From NCBI RefSeq assembly GCF_000243075.1, contig NC_016745.1, positions 2,249,001 through 2,313,000 of the forward strand: a stretch of DNA of 64,000 nt, written 5' to 3'. Under the pieces are notes generated by a model that was given only the letters and a program-made list of their open reading frames with translations, ran no database searches and was not told where the DNA came from. Positions 36,710 through 44,017 of this stretch are shown here, piece by piece. Both the position numbers and the translations under genes were made by a program. This DNA is from Oceanimonas sp. GK1 (GTDB lineage Bacteria; Pseudomonadota; Gammaproteobacteria; Enterobacterales; Aeromonadaceae). How positions within the stretch are numbered: the first letter of the stretch is position 1; each line of letters starts with the position of its first letter.

Positions 36710-37768
36710 TTATACCCCAAGAAACCGAAAGGGAGCGGCCTCCTGAAACTGGCCGTTGGCCATGCCGGAATAGATGTTTTGCTGGTTGGGCCCCAGATCC
36801 AGCTTCAGAACCTTGCCGCTGTCTTGCGAAAAATCGAGCTGGGTCAGGTCTACCCAAAAAATATTCGGGGTCAGGGCCGACTCAAAAAAGTACAACTTGC
36901 GCTTTTGATCAGACACGGTTCTCCAGCGGGTGGAAGAGATATTGGGCTGATCCGGCGTGCTGATGCCGTAGGGCACCGACACATTATTGATGACGCTGAA
37001 GACACTGGCGATGGTTTCCACCGCATTGTCGGTTTTGGGAATGGCGTTCACATAAAAGGTGGCCCGGGCAAAGCGGTCGGCGGCACGGTTGGTGCCGGGC
37101 AGCATTACGGTGCCACCCAGCTGCTGCCAGTATTCGTTCATGGCCAGCTGCTTGTCGAACGTGGGAGAGTTGGTCATGACCTGGTAGCCGGGATCGTGGT
37201 GGATCACCTGCTTGCCATCAATATATTCAATGATGGCGCTGTCGCCGCTGGCATCGGAAATGGAAAGGTGCAGGGTGGCCAGGCGATCTTCTCCGGGCAC
37301 AAAATCGGTGATCAGGGTAAAGGGCTGCTGCTCCAGGGTGGCGACGGCATCCTGCACCGTTGCAAAATTGTCCAGTACATATTGTGCCCAGGCCGCCAGT
37401 GACAACCCAGGCCGGGAAGCATCCCGCTCGGGGTAGGACGACTCCACCAGCCACAACACATTGGCGACTAGGCCCGCTTCGTTCATGCCGTCGGTGGTGG
37501 AAATATCGTAGCCACTGGCAATCACGCTGCCGTATTTGGAGGTCCATTGCAGTGAGTTTTCCCCCGCCTCGCCGGAGCGCGACATGCCCCGGGGGAATAT
37601 CCAGAGGTTGGTGCCCACATCGGTTTTCCAGTCCATGGATCTGGCGGTCATGACCTGATCGCCGGCACCGTGATACACAAAGCGGGTGCAGGCCTGCGCA
37701 TTGGCCGCCACCGCCGCGCACAACACCGCCGCTCCCAGACCAAAACAGCGTCGTTTTTTCAACTTCAT
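36710..37768 (-). CDS. Exported linear amide C-N hydrolase (choloylglycine/penicillin V acylase family)
   Basis: A 352-residue Ntn-hydrolase. The signal peptide (about 1-26) ends ANAQA, directly before C27, which would be the N-terminal nucleophile after cleavage (CTRFVYHG). Further family marks are the Arg-Asp pair in ARSMDWK, the N of TNSPTFDKQ and the DGMNEAGL block. Such enzymes hydrolyse bile-salt amides, penicillin V or acyl-homoserine lactones; which one is not decidable here. AGGGAG precedes the ATG. Confidence 0.85.
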   Translation of the reverse strand: MKLKKRRCFGLGAAVLCAAVAANAQACTRFVYHGAGDQVMTARSMDWKTDVGTNLWIFPRGMSRSGEAGENSLQWTSKYGSVIASGYDISTTDGMNEAGLVANVLWLVESSYPERDASRPGLSLAAWAQYVLDNFATVQDAVATLEQQPFTLITDFVPGEDRLATLHLSISDASGDSAIIEYIDGKQVIHHDPGYQVMTNSPTFDKQLAMNEYWQQLGGTVMLPGTNRAADRFARATFYVNAIPKTDNAVETIASVFSVINNVSVPYGISTPDQPNISSTRWRTVSDQKRKLYFFESALTPNIFWVDLTQLDFSQDSGKVLKLDLGPNQQNIYSGMANGQFQEAAPFRFLGV

Positions 37769-37828
37769 GGCAGACTCCCTTCATGGTTAAGCACAACGAA
37801 ATGTAAAGCAGACTCCGGCTCGCGCCGC

Positions 37829-38240
37829 CTACACGCCAGGGCCCCCCCTGAACCGGGCACACAACCTGGGAGCAACCAGCATGACCACCAGCACCAGCGG
37901 CCAGAGGTTGCCGTTTTCAAAGGTATAGGCGGCCAGCAGCTGGCTCCCTGTTTTGCCCGCCACCAACAGGCCAAAGGTGAATTCAAAGACCAGAGTTGCC
38001 AGCAGCCAGCCCAGGCCAGTGAACCAGTAATGACAAGACCGGCACCGCCCCAGCCAGCCCACCCCAAACCAGGACACGGCAAAGACAAGCGCACACAACA
38101 TCAGCCCGCTGGCAACCAGCGCCGGGGGGTTGCCCCCATAATGGCACCAGCAGGGTGTCTCTGACGACACCATTTACCACGGCCAGCAACAGCATCGCCA
38201 GCCAGAGCACCGCGGCCTTGAACATGAATAATGGCGTCAT
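37829..38240 (-). pseudogene. Small four-helix membrane protein gene with a frameshift
   Basis: Two overlapping frames hold two halves of one hydrophobic protein. The N-terminal half reads FKAAVLWLAMLLLAVVNGVV-RDTLLVPLWG, the other continues NPPALVASGLMLCALVF to LWPLVLVVMLVAPRLCAR. They join if one base is removed from the run of six G (38124-38129; C6 on the coding strand), giving about 137 residues with four membrane helices. AGGAGAGG precedes ATG 38240. Either a genuine frameshift or a homopolymer sequencing error; the function is unknown. Confidence 0.75.
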
Positions 38241-38263
38241 CATCCTCTCCTTGCCGGCCCCAA

Positions 38264-38298
38264 TAAAAAACGCAATGCCGGCATCCCGACATTGCGTT
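38264..38298 (-). terminator. yjdM terminator
   Basis: AACGCAATG and CATTGCGTT pair around a loop of about 12 bases on the minus strand, followed by T6. It lies 28 bases after the yjdM stop. Confidence 0.85.
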
Positions 38299-38326
38299 AC
38301 TACGCCTTACACTGGCTGAAAATGGC

Positions 38327-38665
38327 TCAGGCTTTTTTTACAAAAGCGGCGGTGACCATCATCTCGCCGGCGCCGTCTACCTTGCAGTCCAGCTCGTGAT
38401 CCTTGCCTTCCACAATGCGGCGGATCACCGCCTTGGTGCCGATTTTAATGACCATGGAGCTGCCTTTTACCTTGAGATCCTTGGCCACGGTGATTTTGTC
38501 GCCTTCCTGCAGCAGGGTGCCGTTGGCATCCTTGGCGGTAAGGGGCGCGTCTTCGGCGGCCACGTCCGCCGGGTTCCATTCATGGCCGCACTCGGGGCAG
38601 ATCAGCTGCGCCTGATCCTGGTAAACGTATTCGGAGTTGCACTTGGGGCACGGAGGTAATGACAT
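38327..38665 (-). CDS. yjdM: YjdM (PhnA-like) zinc-ribbon protein
   Basis: A 112-residue protein with an N-terminal zinc ribbon ([11 protein letters not shown]...[10 protein letters not shown]) and a C-terminal SH3-like domain ([33 protein letters not shown]), matching E. coli YjdM, formerly called PhnA. It is unrelated to phosphonoacetate hydrolase despite the old name; the role is unknown. ATG at 38665 matches the family start (MSLPPCPKC); the frame extends upstream without support. Confidence 0.93.
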   Translation of the reverse strand: MSLPPCPKCNSEYVYQDQAQLICPECGHEWNPADVAAEDAPLTAKDANGTLLQEGDKITVAKDLKVKGSSMVIKIGTKAVIRRIVEGKDHELDCKVDGAGEMMVTAAFVKKA

Positions 38666-38742
38666 GATTTGCTTCTTCTTCAACGTAATTTGGAGAGTAT
38701 GGTAACGGCAATGTCCGGACTTTTCGAGTGGATTTCTACGAA

Positions 38743-38766
38743 GCATGCCCGCAACAGCGGGCATGC
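38743..38766 (-). terminator. Perfect hairpin, possible terminator
   Basis: GCATGCCCGC and GCGGGCATGC pair perfectly around four bases, 38 bases after the end of the minus-strand gene at 38804. There is no T run, so termination would be inefficient or Rho-assisted. Confidence 0.45.
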
Positions 38767-38803
38767 TGAGTTTCAAGGTCGTTACCTGCGGGCAGAGTGG
38801 CAC

Positions 38804-39076
38804 TCAGTCCGACTGGCCGGCAATAAAGAACTCTACCGTATCGGCATGTACGCCGTCGTGTTTCATTGCCTCGGCGGCATCCGCTCCCTGCAGCGCGGTT
38901 TTGAGCGCCTCAAGACTGGGCACATGCTCAATAATCAGCCCAACACGCTTGCCCCCTTCAACACTGACAAAGGTTCTTGCGGTCATACCGTGAGCGGCAA
39001 AAAACTCGGCCCGTTTGGGCGAGCTTAGCCAGTGGCCCACATCGTCTACCTCATGCACTGCGATCACCGTGGTCAT
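38804..39076 (-). CDS. Conserved hypothetical protein, 90 residues
   Basis: A 90-residue soluble protein (MTTVIAVHEVDDVGHWLSSPKR..., RTFVSVEGGKRVGLIIEHVPSLEAL). The pattern of a repeated beta-alpha-beta unit is compatible with a ferredoxin-like or dimeric alpha/beta barrel fold, but I do not recognise the family. GAGGGGG lies before ATG 39076, which is preferred to earlier in-frame starts. This is the last gene with ordinary GC content before the AT-rich cassette island. Confidence 0.7.
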   Translation of the reverse strand: MTTVIAVHEVDDVGHWLSSPKRAEFFAAHGMTARTFVSVEGGKRVGLIIEHVPSLEALKTALQGADAAEAMKHDGVHADTVEFFIAGQSD

Positions 39077-39210
39077 GTTAGCCCCCTCTCGGTGTGTTGT
39101 TAAACCATCAAGGCAGCCTTTATTATAATCCCTGGCAAAACTCCCGCCCTTATCGCCCAGCGGCACGAGCGCTGCACGATCAGCCCCGGTATGCGCCCTC
39201 TAATGATATT

Positions 39211-39795
39211 TCAACTGAATGTGCATTTTTGCCAGTTGTACTCCATTTGATGAGCAACCAACTCCGCATGGCTTTGACTATGGAACTTTGATACCAAGTA
39301 CAAACTCATATCAATACCAGCGGATATACCACCCGATGTAGTATATTTGCTTGTGGTTACCCATCGTTTATTTTCAACAACGACCAAATCAGGAAACCGC
39401 TGTTTCAGATCTGGAATGTCCTCCCAATGGGTCGTAACAGAAAGTCCTTTCAGCAAGCCTGCATTAGCTAATATGAATGCTCCGGTACAAACTGATGCAA
39501 TATGTTTAGCCTGCTTATCTACTGATGCAACCCAATGAAGCACATTGGCCTTATTCATTTCGTTCGTATGAACACCACCCACAACGATTAAAAGATCAAT
39601 TTGAGGGTGGTTCTGAAACGAATAGTCGGGTAAAACAGTAAAACCACCTCTGGCTTTCACTGGCTCCAAGGTTTCTGATACTAAAAATACATTCCAGCTT
39701 TCTACACCTAATCGTTTAGTGGTACTGAAAACTTCGAAAGGTCCTGAAAAGTCGAGAACCTCGGATTCATCGTAAATATAAACACCAATATTCAT
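39211..39795 (-). CDS. DJ-1/PfpI family protein (cassette gene)
   Basis: A 194-residue protein of the DJ-1/PfpI (GATase1-like) superfamily, close to the isonitrile-hydratase/GlxA N-domain type. The nucleophile elbow is HIASVCTGAFILA with Cys about 103, preceded by IDLLIVVGG. There is no AraC-type DNA-binding domain, so it is probably an enzyme; the substrate is unknown. ATG at 39795 has GGAGGA five bases upstream. It is the last gene of the array; no complete attC follows its stop, so its cassette may be truncated. Confidence 0.85.
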   Translation of the reverse strand: MNIGVYIYDESEVLDFSGPFEVFSTTKRLGVESWNVFLVSETLEPVKARGGFTVLPDYSFQNHPQIDLLIVVGGVHTNEMNKANVLHWVASVDKQAKHIASVCTGAFILANAGLLKGLSVTTHWEDIPDLKQRFPDLVVVENKRWVTTSKYTTSGGISAGIDMSLYLVSKFHSQSHAELVAHQMEYNWQKCTFS

Positions 39796-39808
39796 TATTC
39801 CTCCATGC

Positions 39809-39880
39809 ACATAACGCCCTACTCACCGGAAAATAGAGAGCGCCAGAAAGTTATTTTTCCGGTACAGCAACTTGTTAAGT
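39809..39880 (-). repeat. attC site 1 (after the peptidase gene)
   Basis: On the minus strand ACTTAAC opens the site and GTTATGT closes it, pairing at six of seven positions. Between them ACCGGAAAA and TTTTCCGGT form a perfect nine-base stem. The stop codon of the upstream gene (TAA) lies inside the R'' core, as is common in cassettes. Length 72 bases. Confidence 0.85.
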
Positions 39881-40498
39881 TTCGGCACCCCACACTTCAA
39901 ATTTATTGCCACGAACGACAATTGCTTGAGCATTGCTAATTGGGCAAAGTTTTATTTTTCCTTCATAACTAGAGATGATGTTCTCAACTGATTCCTTGAA
40001 TGGAAAGTTTGTATGATGGGGAACCGGATAGAAATCAATCATGTCTAATGATGAAAACGTACCAATGTTCGGCGCAGCAGTGAAATCGTCCATGTTTTTT
40101 ACATACTCAACATTGCATGAAAGCACAATGGCGCCGGCAGACTCTCCAATGTATATTTTTCCTGAGTTTATGTATTCTGATATTATTTTATCCGCACCTG
40201 TTCTTTTCAGCTCTTGAAGCAAAAAGAAAGTGTTACCGCCAGTAACATAGATGTAATCATTTTTTTGAATCGTGCTTTCTATTTCTTCTTTCGTTGCCGT
40301 TGAAATTTCAAGCTCGTTAACAATTAACCCACGTTTTTCAAGGGCCTTCTTGCCAGCATCCACATAAAACCTCACCTCTTCGACAAGGCTTGCCGTTGGT
40401 ATAAATGCAACAGTTTTTCCTGCACATCTTTCCTCGGTGAACTTCACGAACAAATCTGCTACATCCACGAAAGATGAAGCTAAAAACATCTTTTTCAC
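39875..40498 (-). CDS. S51-type (PepE-like) peptidase/GATase1-like protein (cassette gene)
   Basis: A 207-residue protein of the peptidase S51 fold: YIYVTGGNTFFLLQELK contains the oxyanion-loop GG, IYIGESAGAIVLS holds the catalytic Ser (about 119), and FYPVPHHTNFP the His. S51 enzymes are dipeptidases for Asp-X or cyanophycin degradation; the substrate here is unknown. The start is GTG at 40498 with AAGGAG seven bases upstream. It ends inside attC site 1 and starts after attC site 2, i.e. one gene per cassette. Confidence 0.88.
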   Translation of the reverse strand: MKKMFLASSFVDVADLFVKFTEERCAGKTVAFIPTASLVEEVRFYVDAGKKALEKRGLIVNELEISTATKEEIESTIQKNDYIYVTGGNTFFLLQELKRTGADKIISEYINSGKIYIGESAGAIVLSCNVEYVKNMDDFTAAPNIGTFSSLDMIDFYPVPHHTNFPFKESVENIISSYEGKIKLCPISNAQAIVVRGNKFEVWGAET

Positions 40499-40532
40499 TA
40501 AATCTCCTTACTGCTCGAGCACTTCTCTAGAA

Positions 40533-40616
40533 ACTTAACGCCGCCAACATGCGCAGCTTTGTAGTGCAGGCGGAGCCGCAACGAAAAAACTGTCGCTGCG
40601 CTTGGCCTAGTTATGC
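40533..40616 (-). repeat. attC site 2
   Basis: Minus strand GCATAAC to GTTAAGT. The internal arms GCCAA-GCGCAGC and GCTGCGC-(extra bases)-TTGGC pair, giving the two-step imperfect stem with extrahelical bases that integrases recognise. The stop of the preceding cassette gene is in the R'' core. Length 84 bases. Confidence 0.85.
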
Positions 40617-41462
40617 TGCGACATCAATGATAAGAAGGGTGCCAATTCGGCTTTCTCGAAGCGGATCATTTTCATATTCAACCATGCAATGGACTTCGAC
40701 CTCTCTTTCAGTCATCGATAAAATATAATCTTCAACCTCTTGCCTCCCTACAACCCGAAATTTGTAATTTCCTTTAGGGATTTCCTGAGAATCTGGAACT
40801 CTGAGTTTGCCAATCCGATCATATTTATTGAAGTCGAAGATATCGCAATTTATTGTCTTAGGTTCTTCGTCAATAGAAATCGGCGGATAGTATAGCCCCT
40901 TCTCTTTAAGTGACATTTTTATAGCCGGATTTCTTTCAAACCTCGATCCCAATGTTATTTCTTCAACACTATTCTCTTCCAGGGCATCATCTAGCGTACG
41001 CAGCCCAGTAATTATCTGAGTACCTATTTGATAAACTGGGCCGTTATAAACTTGAATGGCATTCTCGTTACCTTGTGTCATAACCGAAGTATTTTCACCA
41101 TCTTGGTGAATCGAAACTGGCTTTCCCTCATGAGCAGCCTTGTAGATATCATATAAAAAAGCTGCACTAGCCTTGGTATAATCCCACATGTAATCAGGCG
41201 ATAGAGACGGCAGGAATGGAAGCGTTTGTTGCACGCCTGAAAACAAGGCGCCAAGCGTGACTAGCAAACTGCCATGCTCAACGTCCTGAGCTATAAGCTT
41301 GTAGAGTTCTCTGTCACTTTTCGATAGGCGAGACTTTCCAGTAACTCCTTTATAAACCCCTTCGAGCACCTGCTGCGTGCCATGCAGCCCTGACACCATT
41401 TTGTCCAGCCTGTAGCCGTCGTCAAAAGCTGCACCGTTCATCCGGAAAATCAGGTTTTCCAT
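40611..41462 (-). CDS. Unknown 283-residue cassette protein
   Basis: I do not recognise this protein. It begins MENLIFRMNGAAFDDGYRLDKMVSGL, has a short hydrophobic stretch (LLVTLGALFSGVQQTLPFLP, about 67-86), a middle segment NAIQVYNGPVYQIGTQII and a beta-rich C-terminal part (NYKFRVVGRQEVEDYILSMTEREVEVHCMVEYEND). The C-terminus may be an OB- or SH3-like beta domain. ATG at 41462 has AAGGATAG upstream. It lies alone between attC sites 3 and 2. Cassette proteins of unknown function are sometimes phage-defence factors, but nothing in the sequence shows that here. Confidence 0.75.
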   Translation of the reverse strand: MENLIFRMNGAAFDDGYRLDKMVSGLHGTQQVLEGVYKGVTGKSRLSKSDRELYKLIAQDVEHGSLLVTLGALFSGVQQTLPFLPSLSPDYMWDYTKASAAFLYDIYKAAHEGKPVSIHQDGENTSVMTQGNENAIQVYNGPVYQIGTQIITGLRTLDDALEENSVEEITLGSRFERNPAIKMSLKEKGLYYPPISIDEEPKTINCDIFDFNKYDRIGKLRVPDSQEIPKGNYKFRVVGRQEVEDYILSMTEREVEVHCMVEYENDPLRESRIGTLLIIDVAA

Positions 41463-41489
41463 AGTCTATCCTTGTACTCTATTTAGTCT

Positions 41490-41554
41490 GCATAATGTTT
41501 GGTTAAGGGGCGGGTTTTAGCCCGTCCAGCGACGATTTGAACCAGTTGTTATAA
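41490..41554 (-). repeat. attC site 3, with altered cleavage base
   Basis: Minus strand TTATAAC...ATTATGC. The arms TGGTT and AACCA and an inner CGGG/CCCG stem are present. The R' core reads ATTATGC where a G normally stands at the first position, the base next to the integrase cut. The site may therefore be degenerate. Length 65 bases. Confidence 0.65.
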
Positions 41555-41839
41555 CTTTTTTCTGGCTGCTTGTGCTTTTGCTCGCTCTACGACGGCGGAC
41601 GTCAACGGCTTCCCTTGGTCGTCGACAAGAACTTGTGTAACAGCACAGCGGCAGTCGATTGGAACATTAGCCAAGTCATAAAGTGCTTTGATTTTTTCTA
41701 CTTCGAATAACTCGCCATGCAAAGCTTGATGGTGCCCACATGATAAGGAAAGACACATATATTTCACCTTTATGCCAAGGCGTCTCGTGTCACTTTCTTC
41801 GCGGACTATTTTTTGAATTCTTATTTCATTGGCGGACAT
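41549..41839 (-). CDS. Unknown 96-residue cassette protein
   Basis: A 96-residue protein with a CGHH segment (about 34) and CRC (about 63) in PIDCRCAVTQVLVDDQGKPL, then a basic helix (VERAKAQAARKKL). The Cys/His spacing suggests metal binding. I do not recognise a family with certainty. The stop lies in attC site 3. The ribosome site is weak. A hairpin (GCTCGCA/TGCGAGC, 41872-41898) lies upstream, between it and the membrane protein gene. Confidence 0.65.
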   Translation of the reverse strand: MSANEIRIQKIVREESDTRRLGIKVKYMCLSLSCGHHQALHGELFEVEKIKALYDLANVPIDCRCAVTQVLVDDQGKPLTSAVVERAKAQAARKKL

Positions 41840-41939
41840 GGCGATACCAGTTATAGCGGTTGTGTCAACAGGCTCGCAGAGGTGAAATTTTTGCGAGCAC
41901 GGTGAACGAAATGAGCGGGATTGAATTCATAATCGTGAG

Positions 41940-42266
41940 TTACTTGGCGACAATGTGCTTGTATTTGTATCTTGTTACAAAAACCATAAATAGCCCAACG
42001 ATAAACAATAATGCGCCAGGGGCCGCACTTGCAATTGACGATTCAGCGCCTAGAAATTTAGCACTCCAGTTAGATTCTCCGGAGATTCCTTGTACAAATA
42101 AATATATTCCTCCCAGTATTGATGCTAGGCCAAGCAGCAGACCTATGACTGAATAAACAAGCTGGTATTTTGCTAATATTGCTTGCGTTGCCGGGTCTGT
42201 CGATTTATTGATCTGAGACCCATTGACCACGAAGGATCTTTCGTTGGGTTTTGAGCTTTTATCCAT
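41940..42266 (-). CDS. Small two-helix membrane protein (cassette gene)
   Basis: A 108-residue protein with two predicted membrane helices (about 38-62, VYSVIGLLLGLASILGGIYLFVQ, and about 82-102, PGALLFIVGLFMVFVTRY) and a cytoplasmic-looking, polar N-terminus. It starts seven bases after the stop of the 67-residue gene, so the two are expressed together from one cassette. Function unknown. A pair of a small soluble and a small membrane protein is a layout seen in toxin-antitoxin and defence modules, but there is no direct evidence. Confidence 0.7.
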   Translation of the reverse strand: MDKSSKPNERSFVVNGSQINKSTDPATQAILAKYQLVYSVIGLLLGLASILGGIYLFVQGISGESNWSAKFLGAESSIASAAPGALLFIVGLFMVFVTRYKYKHIVAK

Positions 42267-42272
42267 TTTTCA

Positions 42273-42476
42273 TTACTCGCGCTTGGCTGGCGCGCCAAAG
42301 TTAAGTTCGATTTTTTTGAGGATTGAATCATCAGCCCTAAATCCAATTTTACCATCATTCACAAATACTTCTGTTTTGGCTAGTTCTTCGTTTGTGAGAA
42401 ATTCAGACAGTCTATTTTTTGTAGTGTTAATGATGTCGGTTGCTAGATCAAAATTTCTGCTTTTCTTTATTGGCAT
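42273..42476 (-). CDS. Unknown 67-residue cassette protein
   Basis: A 67-residue, charged, probably helical then beta protein (MPIKKSRNFDLATDIINTTKNRLSEF..., VFVNDGKIGFRADDSILKKIEL). Not recognised. ATG at 42476 has AAAAGGGA seven bases upstream and begins 25 bases after attC site 4, so it is the first gene of its cassette. The membrane protein gene follows after seven bases. Confidence 0.65.
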   Translation of the reverse strand: MPIKKSRNFDLATDIINTTKNRLSEFLTNEELAKTEVFVNDGKIGFRADDSILKKIELNFGAPAKRE

Positions 42477-42500
42477 GGTTAATCCCTTTTAAGGCTTAGC

Positions 42501-42556
42501 TTATAACGCTTCAATCAGCCGACGCATCTGCGGTCGGCTGCATTGACTTGTTAGAA
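42501..42556 (-). repeat. attC site 4, partly translated
   Basis: Minus strand TTCTAAC...GTTATAA. Stems TCAAT/ATTGA and CAGCCGAC/GTCGGCTG around the loop CGCAGATGC make this the clearest site, of the short Pseudomonas/Shewanella kind. The upstream gene reads through most of it, giving the C-terminal peptide SNKSMQPTADASAD, a signature seen on many cassette proteins. Length 56 bases. Confidence 0.93.
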
Positions 42557-42880
42557 GATTGTTGGATGTATTCGGCTATTTGAGAAAATACCAACAGCCC
42601 AAGTAATGATGCTTTTCTATCAAACTTATCAATTGTGCTTGCTCCATGAGCAACGGAGTGCCTGCTAACCGGATTGTCATCAACTATCACGCTAAAATCC
42701 TTAAAGTAACATTCTTCTAGGTAGCGTTTGAATTTATCAGGAATAAAGGTCGTGAGTGCTGAGATACTTCTGAGCGTCTTATCAGTAATATGCTCAACAA
42801 GTACTCTTTGCTGACGCCCTTCCATTTCAGGGTTATCTGCAACAAAGTCTTTCCTAATTAAATAGCTGTTCCGAATAGTA
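42511..42880 (-). pseudogene. 3' part of an IS-split cassette gene
   Basis: This is the C-terminal part (about 122 codons) of the gene whose 5' part is at 44018-44846. The restored frame runs TIRNSYLIRKDFVADNPEMEGRQQRVLVEHITDKTL and carries SRHSVAHGASTIDKFDRKASLLGLLVF, an RxxxxHG-type motif found in several unrelated HEPN-like and DUF domains. An internal ATG at 42825 could still yield a 104-residue fragment, without a good ribosome site. It ends within attC site 4. Confidence 0.8.
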
Positions 42881-42896
42881 GATCACTGAAGGAAGG

Positions 42897-42969
42897 GAAC
42901 TCAGTCCAGTTTGTGCGATCTGATCAGTCGCCAAACAAAACCAAAAACGACACCCAAAGGACTGAGTTC
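42897..42969 (+). promoter_or_regulatory. Inverted repeat enclosing the transposase leader
   Basis: GAACTCAGTCC (42897-42907) is a perfect inverted copy of GGACTGAGTTC (42959-42969), which directly precedes the transposase ATG and covers part of its AAAGGA ribosome site. A transcript entering from outside would fold and hide the start, whereas one starting inside the loop would not. This would damp transposase synthesis from external promoters. Confidence 0.6.
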
Positions 42970-44001
42970 ATGCCGATCTTACCATCCCTGCCTCGCTCAG
43001 AGCGACGCCGAATGCACAAGATTATTCAGACCACGCGCGACAAGCAGCATGCCCGTCGAGTCATGGCCATTCTGCTGCGTTACGAAGGCTGCACGCTCAA
43101 GAAAATTCACCAGCTGACCGGTGCCGCCCGTTCAACACTGGGTCGTTGGCTCAACTGGTATCACGAAGGCGGACTTGAGGCGTTACGTTCGCAGCGACCG
43201 GGGCGACCACCTTCTTTGCCGATTCGACATATTATTCGAGTGCTTCAGGTGCTGATTCAGTTTTCACCGCAAGACCTGGGTTACCAGCGCAGCCGCTGGT
43301 CTACTGAGTTATTTGCCATCGAGGTCAATCGCTTGTTGAGCCTCAACATGGCAGCCTCCACGCTTCGCCGCTGGCTGCCGCGTGAAGGCATTGTCTGGCG
43401 TCGTGTTGTACCTACCTTGCGCATCAGGGACCCGGACTATGACGTCAAGGTTGAGCAAGTAAAACAGGCACTTGCCGACTGCTGCCAGGATAATCCTGTG
43501 CTTTACGCCGACGAGGTTGATATCGATCTTAACCCCAAGCTGGGAGCGGACTGGACGCGTCGAGGCCAGCAAAAGAAAGTCGTGACACCGGGTATCAATG
43601 AAAAGCACTACCTGGCCGGAGCCCTGCATGCGACAACGGGTCAGGTGACGTACGTTGCAGGCTATAAGAAGAACTCGGTCCTGTTCATTTCGCTGCTAGA
43701 AACGCTACGGCGGCGCTACCGACGAGCCCGGAACATCACGCTGATCCTGGATAACTACGTGATCCACAAGAGTCGGCTGGTTCAAAGCTGGCTGGCAGAC
43801 AACCCCAAGTTCATCCTTATCTTCCAGCCGGTTTACTCACCCTGGATAAACAAGATAGAGCTGCTGTGGCACAAGCTGCATGAAACGGTGACCCGTAATC
43901 ACCAGTGCCACAGCATGGTGTCACTACTGAAACGAGTCAGGCACTTTATGGACACGGTTTCACCCTTTCCCGGCAGTGGTTATGGAATCGCCAAAATGTA
44001 G
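42970..44001 (+). CDS. IS630-family transposase
   Basis: A 343-residue DDE transposase, the same length as Shigella IS630 transposase. The N-terminal helix-turn-helix region (about 1-110) contains ARSTLGRWLNWYHEGGLEAL; the catalytic triad is Asp in LYADEVDIDLNPKLGADW (about 180), Asp in LILDNYVIHKS (about 262) and Glu in SPWINKIELLWHKLH (about 298). No frameshift or stop is visible, so the element looks intact and possibly active. GC content is intermediate, unlike the AT-rich cassettes around it. Confidence 0.95.
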   Translation: MPILPSLPRSERRRMHKIIQTTRDKQHARRVMAILLRYEGCTLKKIHQLTGAARSTLGRWLNWYHEGGLEALRSQRPGRPPSLPIRHIIRVLQVLIQFSPQDLGYQRSRWSTELFAIEVNRLLSLNMAASTLRRWLPREGIVWRRVVPTLRIRDPDYDVKVEQVKQALADCCQDNPVLYADEVDIDLNPKLGADWTRRGQQKKVVTPGINEKHYLAGALHATTGQVTYVAGYKKNSVLFISLLETLRRRYRRARNITLILDNYVIHKSRLVQSWLADNPKFILIFQPVYSPWINKIELLWHKLHETVTRNHQCHSMVSLLKRVRHFMDTVSPFPGSGYGIAKM

Positions 44002-44017
44002 CACTATTAGGATCAGT

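Larger units (their letters stand above)
42881..44017 (+). mobile_element. IS630-family insertion sequence
   Basis: A 1,137-base element flanked on both sides by TA, the target duplication of the IS630/Tc1 superfamily (TA at 42879-42880 and 44018-44019). It carries one transposase gene. The outer ends (GATCACTGAAGG and, inward from the right, ACTGATCCTAAT) are only weakly inverted. The boundaries are supported because joining the host sequence at a single TA restores one open frame in the interrupted cassette gene. Confidence 0.85.

Noticed and set aside
39098-39104. GTTTAAC on the minus strand as R'' of an attC after the DJ-1 gene
   Set aside because: No partner R' or stem is found downstream, and it lies just before the ribosome site of a chromosomal gene.
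41872-41898. GCTCGCA/TGCGAGC hairpin considered as a sixth attC
   Set aside because: No complementary R''/R' cores flank it; GTTGACA is not an acceptable R' and nothing pairs with it.
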